DNA of 64,000 nt, taken from Sphingopyxis italica. GTDB taxonomy: Bacteria > Pseudomonadota > Alphaproteobacteria > Sphingomonadales > Sphingomonadaceae. The translations under genes were made by a program, and so were the position numbers. The notes under the pieces are model-generated. The model had not been told where the DNA came from. It did no database searches and saw only the letters and a program-made list of their open reading frames with translations. This document shows positions 35,269 through 45,315 of this stretch, piece by piece (the first letter of the stretch is position 1; each line of letters starts with the position of its first letter). Location: assembly GCF_011926545.1 (NCBI RefSeq), contig NZ_JAATIT010000002.1, positions 186,001 to 250,000 of the forward strand, read 5' to 3'.

Positions 35269-36698
35269 CCGCCGATCTCGCTCTCATCTGGCCCGAACTG
35301 ATCCTGACGATCGGCGGGCTGATCACGCTGATGCTCGGCACCTTCGTCGGTGACCGCAATGTCGGTCTCTACCAGCTGAGCTCGCTGCTGACGCTCGCCG
35401 CCGCCGCGGCGGCCGTCGTCGCGCTGATCGGCGTCGAGACGACGGTGTTTTCGGGCACGCTTTCGGTCGACGGCTTCGGCGGCTTCGCCAAGCTGCTGAT
35501 CTACGCCGCGAGCTTCATCTGCATCGTCATCGCGCCGCGCTTCTTCCGCGGCGGGATGCGCGCCGAATATCCAACGCTGATCCTGTTCGCCGCGCTCGGC
35601 ATGGGCATCATGGCCTCGTCGCGCGACCTGATGACGCTCTATGTCGGGCTCGAGCTCAACAGCCTTGCCGCCTATGTGCTCGCGAGCTTCATGCGCACCG
35701 ACGAACGGTCGAGCGAAGCGGGGCTCAAATATTTCGTCCTCGGCGCGCTCGCCTCGGGCATGCTGCTTTATGGCATCTCGCTGCTCTACGGCTTCACCGG
35801 GACGACCGATTTCGCCGGGATCGCGAAGGTGCTGGGCGGCGAGCTCAACATTGGTCTCATCTTCGGCATCGTGTTCGTGCTCGCGGGCCTCGGCTTCAAG
35901 ATCAGCGCCGTGCCGTTCCACATGTGGACCCCCGACGTCTATGAAGGCGCACCGACCCCGGTGACGACCTTTTTCGCCACCGCCCCGAAAGTGGCGGCGA
36001 TGGCGTTGATGACGCGCGTCGTGATCGACGCGATGGGCCCCGCGGTCGGCGCGTGGCAGCAGATCATCATCTTCCTGTCGCTCGCCTCGATCATCCTCGG
36101 CGCGGTCGGCGCGATCGGGCAGAAGAATATCAAGCGCCTGCTTGCCTATTCGTCGATCAACAATGTCGGCTATATGCTGATCGGCCTGGCGGCGGGGACG
36201 CAACAGGGGGTCGAAGGCGTGCTGACCTATCTGCTCGTCTATGTCGTGACGACGCTCGGCAGCTTCCTCGTTGTGTTGCAGCTGCGCGACGATCAGGGCA
36301 ACCAGATCGAGAGCATCCCGGCGCTCGCGGGCTATTCGCAGCGCCGCCCCGGCCTCGCCGCGGCGATGGCGGTGTTCCTGTTCAGCCTCGCCGGCATCCC
36401 GCCGCTTTTCGGCTTCTGGCCGAAATATCTGGTGTTCGAGGCCGCGGTGAACGCGAACCTGGTGCCGCTGGCGGTCGCGGGCATCGTCGCCTCGGTGATT
36501 GGCGCCTTCTATTATATCGCCATCATCAAGACGATGTATTTCGACGACAAGTCGGACACCGAATTTCCAAAGGGCGGCGGCGCGATCGTCGAGGATGCGG
36601 TGATCACCGCGAGCGCGCTGTGGCTCTCGGTCATCGGCTATCTGTTTATTCCCGTGCTGGCGGTCCTTTCGGCCAGCGCGGCGGCGGTGTTGTTCTGA
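35265..36698 (+). CDS. nuoN: NADH-quinone oxidoreductase subunit N
   Basis: The 477-residue antiporter-like subunit with about fourteen helices. Typical segments are [21 protein letters not shown] (key Glu), [23 protein letters not shown] and [22 protein letters not shown] start overlaps the nuoM stop. It is the last nuo gene; birA begins inside its stop codon. Confidence 0.98.
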   Translation: MTADLALIWPELILTIGGLITLMLGTFVGDRNVGLYQLSSLLTLAAAAAAVVALIGVETTVFSGTLSVDGFGGFAKLLIYAASFICIVIAPRFFRGGMRAEYPTLILFAALGMGIMASSRDLMTLYVGLELNSLAAYVLASFMRTDERSSEAGLKYFVLGALASGMLLYGISLLYGFTGTTDFAGIAKVLGGELNIGLIFGIVFVLAGLGFKISAVPFHMWTPDVYEGAPTPVTTFFATAPKVAAMALMTRVVIDAMGPAVGAWQQIIIFLSLASIILGAVGAIGQKNIKRLLAYSSINNVGYMLIGLAAGTQQGVEGVLTYLLVYVVTTLGSFLVVLQLRDDQGNQIESIPALAGYSQRRPGLAAAMAVFLFSLAGIPPLFGFWPKYLVFEAAVNANLVPLAVAGIVASVIGAFYYIAIIKTMYFDDKSDTEFPKGGGAIVEDAVITASALWLSVIGYLFIPVLAVLSASAAAVLF

Positions 36699-37423
36699 TC
36701 CCGCCGATCGAGCGGACCCGGCAGACAGGCTCGACCAACGCCGACCTGCTGGCGCGGCTGGCGGGCGGCGAGCATGTCGGCGAGGGGCATTGGCTCGTCG
36801 CCGACCGCCAGACCGCCGGACGCGGACGGCTCGGCCGCGCGTGGGGCGACGGGCACGGCAATTTCATGGGCTCGACGGTGGTCCAGCTCCGCGCGGGGGA
36901 TCCGATAGCCGCGACGCTGGCGCTGGTTGCCGGAGTCGCGCTCGCCCGGACCGTCGCGACGCTCGCCCCGATGGTCGATTTCCAGCTGAAATGGCCGAAC
37001 GATGTGCTGATAGACGGCGCCAAATGTTCGGGCATATTGCTCGAACGCACGGGCGATGCGGTGGTCATCGGCATGGGGGTCAATCTCGTGTCGGCGCCCG
37101 AGCTGCCCGACCGTCCAACCGCCTGCTTGGCCGACAAGGATGCGCGGATCGATCGCGACCGCTTTGCCGATGTCTTGGCGGTCGCGATGGTCGATGCGCT
37201 GTGGGTCTGGCGGCAGGAGGGCGTGGAGAGCGTCGTCCGCGCCTGGCTGCCGCTGGGGCATCCCGTGGGAACGCCGCTCCACGTGTCCGAACAGGGGATC
37301 GACGGCTTCTTTGATGGCCTCGCGCCCGACGGCGCGCTACGCTTGCGCCTGGGCGGCGGGGAGATCATGCTGATCCATGCGGGCGATATCGAATTGCGCC
37401 GTCCGGTCGAGGAGGGGAATTAG
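36695..37423 (+). CDS. birA: Biotin-[acetyl-CoA-carboxylase] ligase
   Basis: The 242-residue enzyme attaches biotin to the acetyl-CoA carboxylase carrier protein. Motifs: QTGSTNADLLARL, DRQTAGRGRLGRAWGD (biotinyl-AMP loop), FQLKWPNDVLIDGAKCSGIL, and VIGMGVNL. It lacks the N-terminal DNA-binding domain, so it is a group I ligase. No ATG, GTG or TTG lies at the expected position; I place the start at a CTG overlapping the nuoN stop (CTGA), matching the coupling style of the operon. The nearest in-frame GTG is about 25 codons upstream within nuoN. Confidence 0.88.
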   Translation: MIPPIERTRQTGSTNADLLARLAGGEHVGEGHWLVADRQTAGRGRLGRAWGDGHGNFMGSTVVQLRAGDPIAATLALVAGVALARTVATLAPMVDFQLKWPNDVLIDGAKCSGILLERTGDAVVIGMGVNLVSAPELPDRPTACLADKDARIDRDRFADVLAVAMVDALWVWRQEGVESVVRAWLPLGHPVGTPLHVSEQGIDGFFDGLAPDGALRLRLGGGEIMLIHAGDIELRRPVEEGN

Positions 37424-38209
37424 ATGCTGCTCGCGATCGACGTCGGCAACACCAATGCCAAATTCGCCATCTTTCGCGGGCAGGAACTGCTCGCGCGCTG
37501 GCGGATCGCGACCGACGACCGGCGCACCGCCGATGAATATATGGTGTGGCTCGACCAGTTGATGCGGATCGAGGGACATGAACGTCGCGAGGTCGACGCG
37601 GTGATCATTTCCACCGTCGTCCCGCGCGCGCTCCACAATCTGCAATTGCTGGCGGTGAAATATTTCGGCGTCGATGCGCTCGTCGCGGGGCGCGAGCCGG
37701 TGACCTGGGGCATCGCGCTCAAGGTCGACGAACCGCAATCGGTCGGCGCCGACCGCGCGGTCAACGCGATCTCGGCGCAGGCGGTCGAGCCCGGCAAGGA
37801 CAAGCTCGTCATCAGCTTCGGCACCGCGACGACGCTCGACCATATCGGGCCCAACGGCGCTTATATGGGCGGAATCATCGCGCCCGGAGTCAATCTCTCG
37901 CTCGAAGCTCTGGTCGCGGCCGCCGCCAAACTGCCGCGCATCGCGATCGAAGCTCCGGCGACGGACAGCGTTATCGGGCGGACTACCGAAAGCCAGATGC
38001 TGATCGGCGTCTATTGGGGCTATGTATCGATGATGGAGGGGCTCATCGCGCGCATGAAGGCCGAGATCGGCAAGCCGCTCACCGTCGTCGCGACGGGCGG
38101 CCTCGCGACACTTTTTCAGGAACAGGCGCACCTGTTCGATCGTATCGAGCCCGATCTGACGCTGAACGGGCTGATGCACCTTTATCATCAACGGAAGACA
38201 ACGATATGA
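37424..38209 (+). CDS. coaX: Type III pantothenate kinase
   Basis: The 261-residue ASKHA-fold kinase performs the first step of coenzyme A synthesis. Motifs: [17 protein letters not shown] at the N-terminus, [38 protein letters not shown] and VVATGGLA. It begins directly after the birA stop and ends overlapping the RNase J start (ATGA). The birA-coaX-rnj order downstream of nuoN is conserved in Alphaproteobacteria. Confidence 0.96.
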   Translation: MLLAIDVGNTNAKFAIFRGQELLARWRIATDDRRTADEYMVWLDQLMRIEGHERREVDAVIISTVVPRALHNLQLLAVKYFGVDALVAGREPVTWGIALKVDEPQSVGADRAVNAISAQAVEPGKDKLVISFGTATTLDHIGPNGAYMGGIIAPGVNLSLEALVAAAAKLPRIAIEAPATDSVIGRTTESQMLIGVYWGYVSMMEGLIARMKAEIGKPLTVVATGGLATLFQEQAHLFDRIEPDLTLNGLMHLYHQRKTTI

Positions 38210-39840
38210 CGACTCCGGGCAAGGAGCTGCTTTTCCTCGCGTTGGGCGGGTCGGGAGAGATCGGCATGAACGCCAATCTCTACGGCTGCGACGGCAAATG
38301 GATCATGGCCGACCTCGGCGTGACCTTTGGCAGCCACGATTATCCGGGCATCGACATCGTCATGCCCGACCTCGAATTTATCGAGGATCGCAAGAAGGAT
38401 TTGCTCGGCATCATCCTGACGCACGGGCACGAGGATCATATCGGCGCCATCCCCTATCTCGCCGCCGAGCTTGGCGTGCCGCTCTATGCCAACCGCTTCA
38501 CCGCGGGGCTGATCGCGCACAAGCTCGCCGAAGAGGGGCTGGAGAAAGAGGTCGAGCTGAAGGTCGTCGATATCGACGACAGCTTCCAGCTCGGGCCGTT
38601 CGGTATCCGCCTGATCCCGCTCGCGCACTCGATCCTCGAAATGAGCGCGGTGGTGATCGACACGCCCTATGGCCGCGTCTTTCACACCGGCGACTGGAAA
38701 CTCGACGAGGAACCGATCCTCGGCGTTCCCGCGACCGCCGCCGCACTCACCGCGGTGGGCGACGAGGGGATCGACGTGCTCGTCTGCGATTCGACCAACG
38801 CCTTCAACCCCGAAGCATCGGGCAGCGAAGGGGGCCTCCGCGCCGGGCTGGAGCAGGCGGTCGGCGCGGCGAAGGGCAGGGTGGTCGTCACCACCTTTGC
38901 ATCGAACGCCGCACGTCTGGCGACGCTGGGCGCGGTCGCGAAGGCGACGGGACGCACGCTGTGCGTCGCGGGCCGTTCGCTCGACCGCATCCTCGGTGTC
39001 GCGCGCTCGGTCGGCTATTTGAAGGATTTTCCGCCGACGGTCGATTTCGACGAGGCGATGCGGCTGCCGCGCGACAAGGTGATGGTCATCGCGACCGGCG
39101 GGCAGGGCGAACCGCGCGCCGCGCTCGCGCGCATGGCGGCCGACATCCACCAGATCAAGCTCGAGGCGGGCGACACCGTCGTCTTTTCATCGAAGCAGAT
39201 CCCCGGAAACGAAGTCGCGATCGGACGGATTATGAACCAGCTCGCGGCGAAGGACGTGCTGACCGTTACCGAGAAGCAAGCGCATATCCACGTCAGCGGC
39301 CATCCGGGGCAGCCCGAACTCGCGGCGCTTTATGGCTGGCTGCGGCCCCAGCTCGTCCTGCCCGTGCATGGCGAGATCCGCCATATGCACGAACAGGCGC
39401 GCTTCGCACTCGAACGCGGTGTGCCGGATGCGCTGGTGCAGGAAAATGGTGACCTGGTGCGGCTTGCGCCGGGGCCGGCGAAGATCGTCGAGCGTGTGCG
39501 AGCGGGGCGGCTGATCCTCGACGGCGACGTCATCCTGCCCGCCGATGGCGAGACGATCAACGAGCGGCGCAAGCTTTCATTGAACGGCCACATCACCGTT
39601 GCCGCCATCTTCTCCGGCAAGCGTTTCGTCGAAAGCGCGATCAGCTATCGCGGCGTGCCGGTCGAGGATGAACGCGAAGCCTTTATCGACGAGATGCGCG
39701 AGGCCGCCGAGCAGGCCGCCACCGGCCCCGCGCGCGACGAGGAAAAGCTGCGCGAGGCGATCCGCCTCGGCGTGCGCCGAATCGCGACCGACTGGACGGG
39801 CAAGAAGCCTGTCGTCGATGTGATGCTCGTCGATATCTGA
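38206..39840 (+). CDS. rnj: Ribonuclease J
   Basis: The 544-residue metallo-beta-lactamase / beta-CASP nuclease processes and degrades RNA from the 5' end or internally. The zinc motif [15 protein letters not shown] is at about residues 67-83, further ligands in [12 protein letters not shown] and [16 protein letters not shown], and the beta-CASP part contains [22 protein letters not shown]. The length is normal. Start at the ATG overlapping coaX. Confidence 0.96.
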   Translation: MTTPGKELLFLALGGSGEIGMNANLYGCDGKWIMADLGVTFGSHDYPGIDIVMPDLEFIEDRKKDLLGIILTHGHEDHIGAIPYLAAELGVPLYANRFTAGLIAHKLAEEGLEKEVELKVVDIDDSFQLGPFGIRLIPLAHSILEMSAVVIDTPYGRVFHTGDWKLDEEPILGVPATAAALTAVGDEGIDVLVCDSTNAFNPEASGSEGGLRAGLEQAVGAAKGRVVVTTFASNAARLATLGAVAKATGRTLCVAGRSLDRILGVARSVGYLKDFPPTVDFDEAMRLPRDKVMVIATGGQGEPRAALARMAADIHQIKLEAGDTVVFSSKQIPGNEVAIGRIMNQLAAKDVLTVTEKQAHIHVSGHPGQPELAALYGWLRPQLVLPVHGEIRHMHEQARFALERGVPDALVQENGDLVRLAPGPAKIVERVRAGRLILDGDVILPADGETINERRKLSLNGHITVAAIFSGKRFVESAISYRGVPVEDEREAFIDEMREAAEQAATGPARDEEKLREAIRLGVRRIATDWTGKKPVVDVMLVDI

Positions 39841-39856
39841 TCCGGGGACAATCGCG

Positions 39857-40117
39857 ATGAAATGGACTTCGGCGCTCGCCATCTATCTGCTGTTCTGGGC
39901 GTTCAGCGCCTTTTTCGTGCTGCCCTTCCATGGCCGCCGCGCGAGCGATGACGCGACGCCGCTGGTGCGCGGGCAGGAGCCGGGGGCGCCGGCGTCCTTT
40001 CGGCCCGGGCGCATATTGCTGCAGATGACGATCGTCGCGACGGTCGCCTTCGGGCTTTATTATGTGGCCTATGTGAACGGCTGGGTGAACCCCGACGTGC
40101 TGACCGGACGGGCGTAA
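39857..40117 (+). CDS. DUF1467 family membrane protein
   Basis: An 86-residue protein with two helices (ALAIYLLFWAFSAFFVLPF and MTIVATVAFGLYYVAYVNGW) around a polar middle containing PFHGRR. This matches DUF1467, an alphaproteobacterial membrane family regularly found after the RNase J gene. The function is unknown. It is the end of the long nuo-birA-coaX-rnj run. Confidence 0.88.
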   Translation: MKWTSALAIYLLFWAFSAFFVLPFHGRRASDDATPLVRGQEPGAPASFRPGRILLQMTIVATVAFGLYYVAYVNGWVNPDVLTGRA

Positions 40118-40178
40118 GCTACCGATCGTTTGGATCGCCCCTTGCGTCCGCTTTGGGGTGGATTGCGACATTCCCATT

Positions 40179-40256
40179 CGTCATTCCCGCGAAAGCGGGA
40201 ACCCAGAGCGTGCGTCGGCTGATCCCACACTGGTTCCCGCTTTCGCGGGAATGACG
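40179..40256 (+). repeat. Intergenic palindromic repeat pair
   Basis: Two hairpins (CATTCCCGCGAAAGCGGGAA and TTCCCGCTTTCGCGGGAATG) face each other across about 30 bases, with CGTCA/TGACG ends. The same family occurs at 54686-54757. A partial further copy (CCCGGGATGACGAG) follows near 40325. Confidence 0.9.
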
Positions 40257-40386
40257 AGCTATGAGACCCGGGACGCGCCTTCCTGGTGCTCGACGTCGAA
40301 AAGACAAGGCAGGCCCAGGTCAAGCCCGGGATGACGAGGAATATGAGGGCCGCTTCCGGCCGAAACGCGGAGGTTTCGCGGCGCGA

Positions 40387-42741
40387 TCAGTTCCGCAGGC
40401 GGTCGATCGCCTGTGCAAGCGCGACATACAGCTTGCCGATGTCCGACGACAGCAGGGTCACGCTGATCGCCGATCCATCGCGTGCGGCGATCAGCAGGCG
40501 CAGCATCGCTTCGAAATCGTGGATGAACTGGTTCACCGAGGCGTGGAACGCGTCGTCATTCTGGTAGAGGCGCAGGATTTCCTTGGCCTCGCTATTCTCG
40601 ACCAGCTTGACCGCGCGCCGCGCGAAGACGCCGCGGTCGCCCTTGAGATAGGCGTCCCATGCGGTGTCGCTGACTTCGCTCGACAGGATCTTGGTGACGT
40701 CGATCGCGGTCGATTTCAGCGCCTCGGTCAAGAGACCGACCTGTTTCGCGAGCGAATCGCGGTCGGAGGCGGCGATCGCCTGTTCGGCTTCGCTCACGCG
40801 CTGCTCGACGCTCGCGCTCGTGTCCATGATCGTGATCAGCTGGCGCATCAGCCGGTCGGCGGCGCCGTTGGCCGCGGCGACCGCGCGCGCCGATGCGTCT
40901 TCGATCGCGTTCAATTGCGTCATCACTTCATTTTTGAACGCCGCGTCGATCGCGCCGGTCGCGGTCGCCTGCATCGCGTCGCGCGCGCCCGATACCAGCT
41001 TTTCGAGCGTCAGCCGCGCCTCGTCGGCGGCCGAATCGGCGGTCGTGCGAACCTCGGCCAGCGTCGCGATCATCCGCGCGCCGCCCTGTTCGGCGAAGTC
41101 GTCGGCGCCCTCGCGCAGTTTTGCGAGCGCGGTTTCCGCGTCCGCGAGCGCCCCGTTGATCCGGTCGGCGAGCTCCTGCTGGCTGGCGGCATGCCCCGCC
41201 ATCTGTTCCTCGTTCGCCCTCAATGTCGTCTGCACGGCGTTGACGTGCGACACCGTCGACTGCGCCACCAGTTCGGACGCATCGAGCAGCGGGCGCAGTT
41301 GCGCCAAGGCCGTCTGCGTCGTCTGGCCGTGCGCGGTGATGCGGCCCAGCGCGTGCGGCAGCGTCTCGTCGAGCTCGCGCGTCACCGCGTCGAGCGCGAG
41401 CAGCAGCGATTCGGCGTGGCCGATGAGCTGATGCGCCGAGGCGTTGCCGCTCTGGACTTCCTGCATGAACGCGGCGAGCTGCCCCTTGGTATCGTCAATC
41501 GCGCGCCCGATCACGCCGGTGCTCGCGGTGACGCTCACGTCGAGAATTTCGAGCTGTCCGCCGACATCGGCGACATGCGCGGTGATGCGCGCGGCGAGCG
41601 CGTCGCTGGCGTCGGCATGCGCGGAGAGCTGCGCGCCCATCGCATCGCCCGCGTCGCGCGCCGCCGCAAGCCGGGCGTCCATCCGCGTGGCGGCGGCATC
41701 GACGCCGTTGCGAAACTGCTGCCAGCTCTTTTCGATCTCGCCGGTCATCGCGGCGACGGTCGAGGTCATCTCGCCGCGCGCCGAAACGGAAATGTTCGTC
41801 ATATGCGCCAGCGCCGCGTCATGCGCCTCGGTGACCTGCGTCGAGGCGGCGAGCAGGTCGGACTCGGTTTCCCTGGCCTGTCCCTGCAACGCGACGATCG
41901 CCTCGAGAATGCTCGCGGTCGAAGCTTCGCTGATTTGCGCGGTCTTGGCGGCTTCCTCGCCGAGCGCGGCGAGCCGGGCTTCGAGATTGGCGCCCTGCTG
42001 GTGCGCGACGAGCCCGGCCTCGCGGAAATTGACCGCGAGCCGCTGCGCGACATCGTCAATCCGCGGCAGGCCGGCGAGCAGCCCGTCCATCCGTTGCAGC
42101 GCGACATCGCCCGACCGGGCGAGCTGGTCGTGCGCGTTGGCGATCACCGAGGCGTTGCTCGCGAGCTTGTCGCTGCTTTCGGTGAGGCGCGAGACGGTGT
42201 CGAGGCCGAGCTGCTGGACAAGCTTCGCCTGTTCGCCGAGCTGCTTTCGCGCGTCGGCGAGGTGCAGGCCGAGCGCGTGCATCGACTGGTTGAGCGACAT
42301 ATTTTCTTCGCGCAGTGCCGTGGCCGCGCGGGCAAAGCGCGCCTGTTCGGATCGGCCTGAGCGCAGCAGAACCATCCAGAACACCGCGAGCAAGGTCAGC
42401 GGCATCGCGATCGTCGCGATCAGGAGCGGCCAGTCGGCGAGCGCCGGCGCGCGCGCGAAACCCTCGGTCGCCACCGCGAACGCGAAACCCGTCCAGCCGA
42501 TCGCGAGAAGGACGAGAAGGGCGGGGACGGCGCGGTCGCGCCACGCCGGCGGCGCCGCGTCGTCGGCGTCTTCGGTCGCGTTCAGCGAAGACATATCGAG
42601 CCAATCGCGTTCGGCGGGTGCCGCCGCTTCGGGCGCAGCCAAGGTGTCCGGCCCGGTGGCTTCCGCCGGCGCCGCGCTGTCCGCTTCCTGGTTCGCCGCG
42701 GAATCCCGCCACAATCCGACGATTTTCTTGTGCCCTGTCAT
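40387..42741 (-). CDS. Large inner-membrane coiled-coil protein
   Basis: The 784-residue protein has a cytoplasmic Ala/Glu-rich N-terminus (about 1-67), two membrane helices (AVPALLVLLAIGWTGFAFAV and LLIATIAMPLTLLAVFWMVLL), then some 550 residues of Ala/Glu/Gln/Asp-rich helix resembling chemoreceptor or apolipoprotein-type coiled coil, and a compact C-terminal domain (about 690-784: TAWDAYLKGDRGVFARRAVKLVENSEAKEI, then IHDFEAMLRLLIAARDGSAI). No HAMP or MCP hairpin signature is evident. The family is unnamed to me; a scaffold or cell-envelope organiser is a guess. It is divergent from the Hpt-like gene. Confidence 0.85.
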   Translation of the reverse strand: MTGHKKIVGLWRDSAANQEADSAAPAEATGPDTLAAPEAAAPAERDWLDMSSLNATEDADDAAPPAWRDRAVPALLVLLAIGWTGFAFAVATEGFARAPALADWPLLIATIAMPLTLLAVFWMVLLRSGRSEQARFARAATALREENMSLNQSMHALGLHLADARKQLGEQAKLVQQLGLDTVSRLTESSDKLASNASVIANAHDQLARSGDVALQRMDGLLAGLPRIDDVAQRLAVNFREAGLVAHQQGANLEARLAALGEEAAKTAQISEASTASILEAIVALQGQARETESDLLAASTQVTEAHDAALAHMTNISVSARGEMTSTVAAMTGEIEKSWQQFRNGVDAAATRMDARLAAARDAGDAMGAQLSAHADASDALAARITAHVADVGGQLEILDVSVTASTGVIGRAIDDTKGQLAAFMQEVQSGNASAHQLIGHAESLLLALDAVTRELDETLPHALGRITAHGQTTQTALAQLRPLLDASELVAQSTVSHVNAVQTTLRANEEQMAGHAASQQELADRINGALADAETALAKLREGADDFAEQGGARMIATLAEVRTTADSAADEARLTLEKLVSGARDAMQATATGAIDAAFKNEVMTQLNAIEDASARAVAAANGAADRLMRQLITIMDTSASVEQRVSEAEQAIAASDRDSLAKQVGLLTEALKSTAIDVTKILSSEVSDTAWDAYLKGDRGVFARRAVKLVENSEAKEILRLYQNDDAFHASVNQFIHDFEAMLRLLIAARDGSAISVTLLSSDIGKLYVALAQAIDRLRN

Positions 42742-42809
42742 GGCGCCATCCTAGCATCAAATGACCGCCATGAAACGGAAACTTAACCACAAGATGGCAA
42801 AGCTGTGGA

Positions 42810-43106
42810 ATGTCGTTCGACAGTGGCCCCCTCGATCGCTACCTGAGCGCCGCGTTCGGCGACGACCCGGCGATGGCGATGGACCTGCGCGGCGCCTTCA
42901 CCGGGAGCGCGCGTGACCTGGCCGATTTGATGCGCCGCGCGCGGTGTGACGCGAACTGGGAAGTGGCGGCGCTCCGCCTGAAAGGGCTCGCCGCGACCTT
43001 CGGCATCATCCCGCTGATCGAGCTTGCCGAAGCGGCGATGGCGGGTGCGCCGGGCGATCCCGCGGTATTGCGGCAGATCAACCGGACGATCGACGAGATC
43101 GCCTGA
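42810..43106 (+). CDS. Hpt-like protein lacking the phospho-acceptor histidine
   Basis: A 98-residue all-helical protein. The segment AALRLKGLAATFGIIPLIELAEAA aligns with the Hpt signature A-H-x-L-K-G-x-A-x-x-x-G, but Leu replaces the histidine that receives phosphate. The rest keeps the helix pattern of a single Hpt domain. It probably cannot relay phosphate; a binding or decoy role is possible. It is 68 bases from the divergent giant coiled-coil gene, and may share its control region. Confidence 0.72.
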   Translation: MSFDSGPLDRYLSAAFGDDPAMAMDLRGAFTGSARDLADLMRRARCDANWEVAALRLKGLAATFGIIPLIELAEAAMAGAPGDPAVLRQINRTIDEIA

Positions 43107-43300
43107 TCGGCCCCGCCGGGCCGACCGACGAAGCGGGTTCAATTCCCGTTCAGCCGCTTTCGACCAGTGAAATATCGATGTCCGCTGTCTTGCCATGGCA
43201 ACGCGACGCGGTTAGCCGCGTTATCGACGCGCGGCCGAGCCTGTGCGCGCCACGATTTGGCGCGGAGGCGACGGCGGCCGAGTTCAAAGGAGAGATTTCG

Positions 43301-44605
43301 ATGTTCACCCGTTTCCGCTCTATGCCCGCAACGGCGATGGCTGCCGTGCTGGGCTGCGCGCTGATGACGACCGCCCTTCCGGCCACCGCCAAGGAAAAGC
43401 CGAAGAAGGGCGAGGAAGAAAAAGGCCAGGGCCTGTCGGCGAGCAAAGCGTTCGGTCCGGCGCTCAAGAAGATGACCGAAGCCACGACGGCAAAGGACGC
43501 CGCGGCGCTCCAGGCCGCGCTGGCCGAAGGGCAGGGCACCGCGACCACGCCCGACGATAAATATCTCACCGCTTTCTATCAGCTCCAGCTCGGCATCCTG
43601 AACAAGGACCAGGCCATTCAGGCACAGGCGCTCGACGCGATGCTCGATTCGGGCCGCACCCCGGCCGAAAATATGGCGGTCTACAGCTTTTTCTCGGGCA
43701 ATTTCGCCTATGGCGCCAAGGATTATCCCAAGGCGATCAAGCGCCTCGAAGCCGCGCGCGCCGCGGGTTCGACCGAGCCCAATGTGCCCATCCTCTTGAT
43801 GGACAGCTATCTGAACGCCGGGCAGGTCGATCAGGGCGTCGCCACCGCCAAGGCCGCGATCGAAGCGAGCCGCGCCGCCGGGCAGCGGCCGTCGGATCAG
43901 CTGTATGTCCGTCCGGTCAAGGCGTTACAGGCCGCAAAGCGGAACAATGACGTGCTCGACCTGATGACGCTGCGGCTGCGCGATTATAACCAGCCGGCGG
44001 TCTGGCGTCAGACGCTCTTCATCGCGTTGCAGGCGAACCAGGACAAGGAAGTCGGGCTCGACATCTTTCGCCTGATGCGCGCGGCGGGCGCGATGCAGGA
44101 GCGTCCCGAATATGCGGAATATGCCGCGCTCGCGACCGAAGCCGCGCTGCCGGGCGAGGTCGTCTCGCTGATCAAGGCCGGCAAGCAGGGCGGTGTGATC
44201 CCGGCCAGCGACGCGAAGTTCAACGAGCTTTTGACCAGCCAGACCGAGCGTATGGGCGACGAGGAATCGACGCTCACGGCCTATGCGCAAAAGCCGTCGA
44301 CGCTGTCGAACCCCAAGGTCGCCGGCGCGACGGGTGACGCGATGGTCGGTTACGGCCGCTATGCCGACGCCATTCCGCTCTATAAGGCGGCGCTGGCCGC
44401 CGGCGGCGACAAGGATTTGTGGACCTATCGCCTTGGTGTCGCGCAGGCGCACTCGGGCGATGCCGCGGGTGCGAAGGCGAGCTTCGCGCAGGTGACCGGG
44501 CCCCGCAAGCGGCTCGCCGATCTGTGGACGGTCAAGATCGACACGCCAGCGGCAGCCCCGGCGACCCCGGAGCCCGCGCCGGCGGCCCCGACCACGGGCG
44601 GCTGA
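43301..44605 (+). CDS. Secreted TPR-like repeat protein
   Basis: The 434-residue protein has a signal peptide (about 1-30, ALMTTALPATA), then a charged Lys/Glu linker and helical repeats with TPR-like spacing (AVYSFFSGNFAYGAKDYPKAIKRLEAA; LLMDSYLNAGQVDQGVATAKAAIE; VGYGRYADAIPLYKAALAAGGDKDLWTYRLG), ending in a Pro/Ala tail. Probably a periplasmic scaffold. I chose the ATG preceded by GGAGAG at six bases; the frame is open 41 codons further upstream. A clear terminator follows. The partner is unknown. Confidence 0.85.
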   Translation: MFTRFRSMPATAMAAVLGCALMTTALPATAKEKPKKGEEEKGQGLSASKAFGPALKKMTEATTAKDAAALQAALAEGQGTATTPDDKYLTAFYQLQLGILNKDQAIQAQALDAMLDSGRTPAENMAVYSFFSGNFAYGAKDYPKAIKRLEAARAAGSTEPNVPILLMDSYLNAGQVDQGVATAKAAIEASRAAGQRPSDQLYVRPVKALQAAKRNNDVLDLMTLRLRDYNQPAVWRQTLFIALQANQDKEVGLDIFRLMRAAGAMQERPEYAEYAALATEAALPGEVVSLIKAGKQGGVIPASDAKFNELLTSQTERMGDEESTLTAYAQKPSTLSNPKVAGATGDAMVGYGRYADAIPLYKAALAAGGDKDLWTYRLGVAQAHSGDAAGAKASFAQVTGPRKRLADLWTVKIDTPAAAPATPEPAPAAPTTGG

Positions 44606-44621
44606 AGCCGAGGCCACTAAT

Positions 44622-44660
44622 AAAAAGGGCGCCGCTCCGGTCTGGATCGGCGCCCTTTTT
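44622..44660 (+). terminator. Rho-independent terminator, probably bidirectional
   Basis: A GGGCGCCG / CGGCGCCC stem with A-tract before and TTTTT after. It ends the TPR gene on the plus strand, and its A-tract gives a T-tract for the converging Lrp gene on the minus strand. Confidence 0.88.
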
Positions 44661-44672
44661 CGATCCGGTTGA

Positions 44673-45146
44673 TCAGGATTCGACGGGGATGCCGGCGAGC
44701 TGCTTGGCGGTGCGAATCGTCAGCGATGTCTTCACGCTCGTGACGTTCGGCGCCGACGTCAGATGCGCGGTCAGGAACGACTGAAAGCTTTGCAGGTCGC
44801 GCGCGACGACCTTGAGCAGAAAGTCGATCTCGCCGTTCAGCATATAGCATTCGCGCACTTCGGCGAGGCCGCCGACATAATCCTCGAACGTCTTCAGGTC
44901 GGATTCGGCCTGGCTGCGCAGGCTGACCATCGCAAAGACGGTGATGCCGTAGCCGAGCTTCGCGGCGTCGAGGTCGGCGTGGTAGGAACGGATCACGCCC
45001 GACTCCTCGAGCGCGCGCACGCGGCGGAGGCACGGCGGCGCCGTCAGCCCCACCATCTGTGCCAGTTCGACATTCGTCATCCGCCCGTTTTTCTGCAGCT
45101 CGCCCAATATCTGCAAATCAATCTGATCGAATTTCTGACTCGCCAT
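44673..45146 (-). CDS. Lrp/AsnC family transcriptional regulator
   Basis: The 157-residue protein has an N-terminal winged helix-turn-helix (FDQIDLQILGELQKNGRMTNVELAQMVGLTAPPCLRRVRALEESGVI) and a C-terminal RAM ligand-binding domain (VRECYMLNGEIDFLLKVVARD). Such proteins regulate amino-acid metabolism or transport genes. Start chosen at MASQKFDQ, which removes an unsupported upstream extension. The upstream region contains an AT-rich stretch (ATAATATTATTTC at 45182-45194) that stands out in this GC-rich DNA and could be an autoregulatory site. Its regulon is unknown. Confidence 0.92.
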   Translation of the reverse strand: MASQKFDQIDLQILGELQKNGRMTNVELAQMVGLTAPPCLRRVRALEESGVIRSYHADLDAAKLGYGITVFAMVSLRSQAESDLKTFEDYVGGLAEVRECYMLNGEIDFLLKVVARDLQSFQSFLTAHLTSAPNVTSVKTSLTIRTAKQLAGIPVES

Positions 45147-45315
45147 CGTTGAAACTTCCGCTTTCCAAAATCGCGATGACCATAATATTATTTCAGGCGA
45201 TTGCAATTGTCCCACAATGCGACGCGGAAGGTTAAGGCACTTTCATGGCTGGGGGATTCACGCTAGCCGGTAAGCATATGCTAACCAACGACCGACGCTG
45301 TGGGGCTGAATTTGC

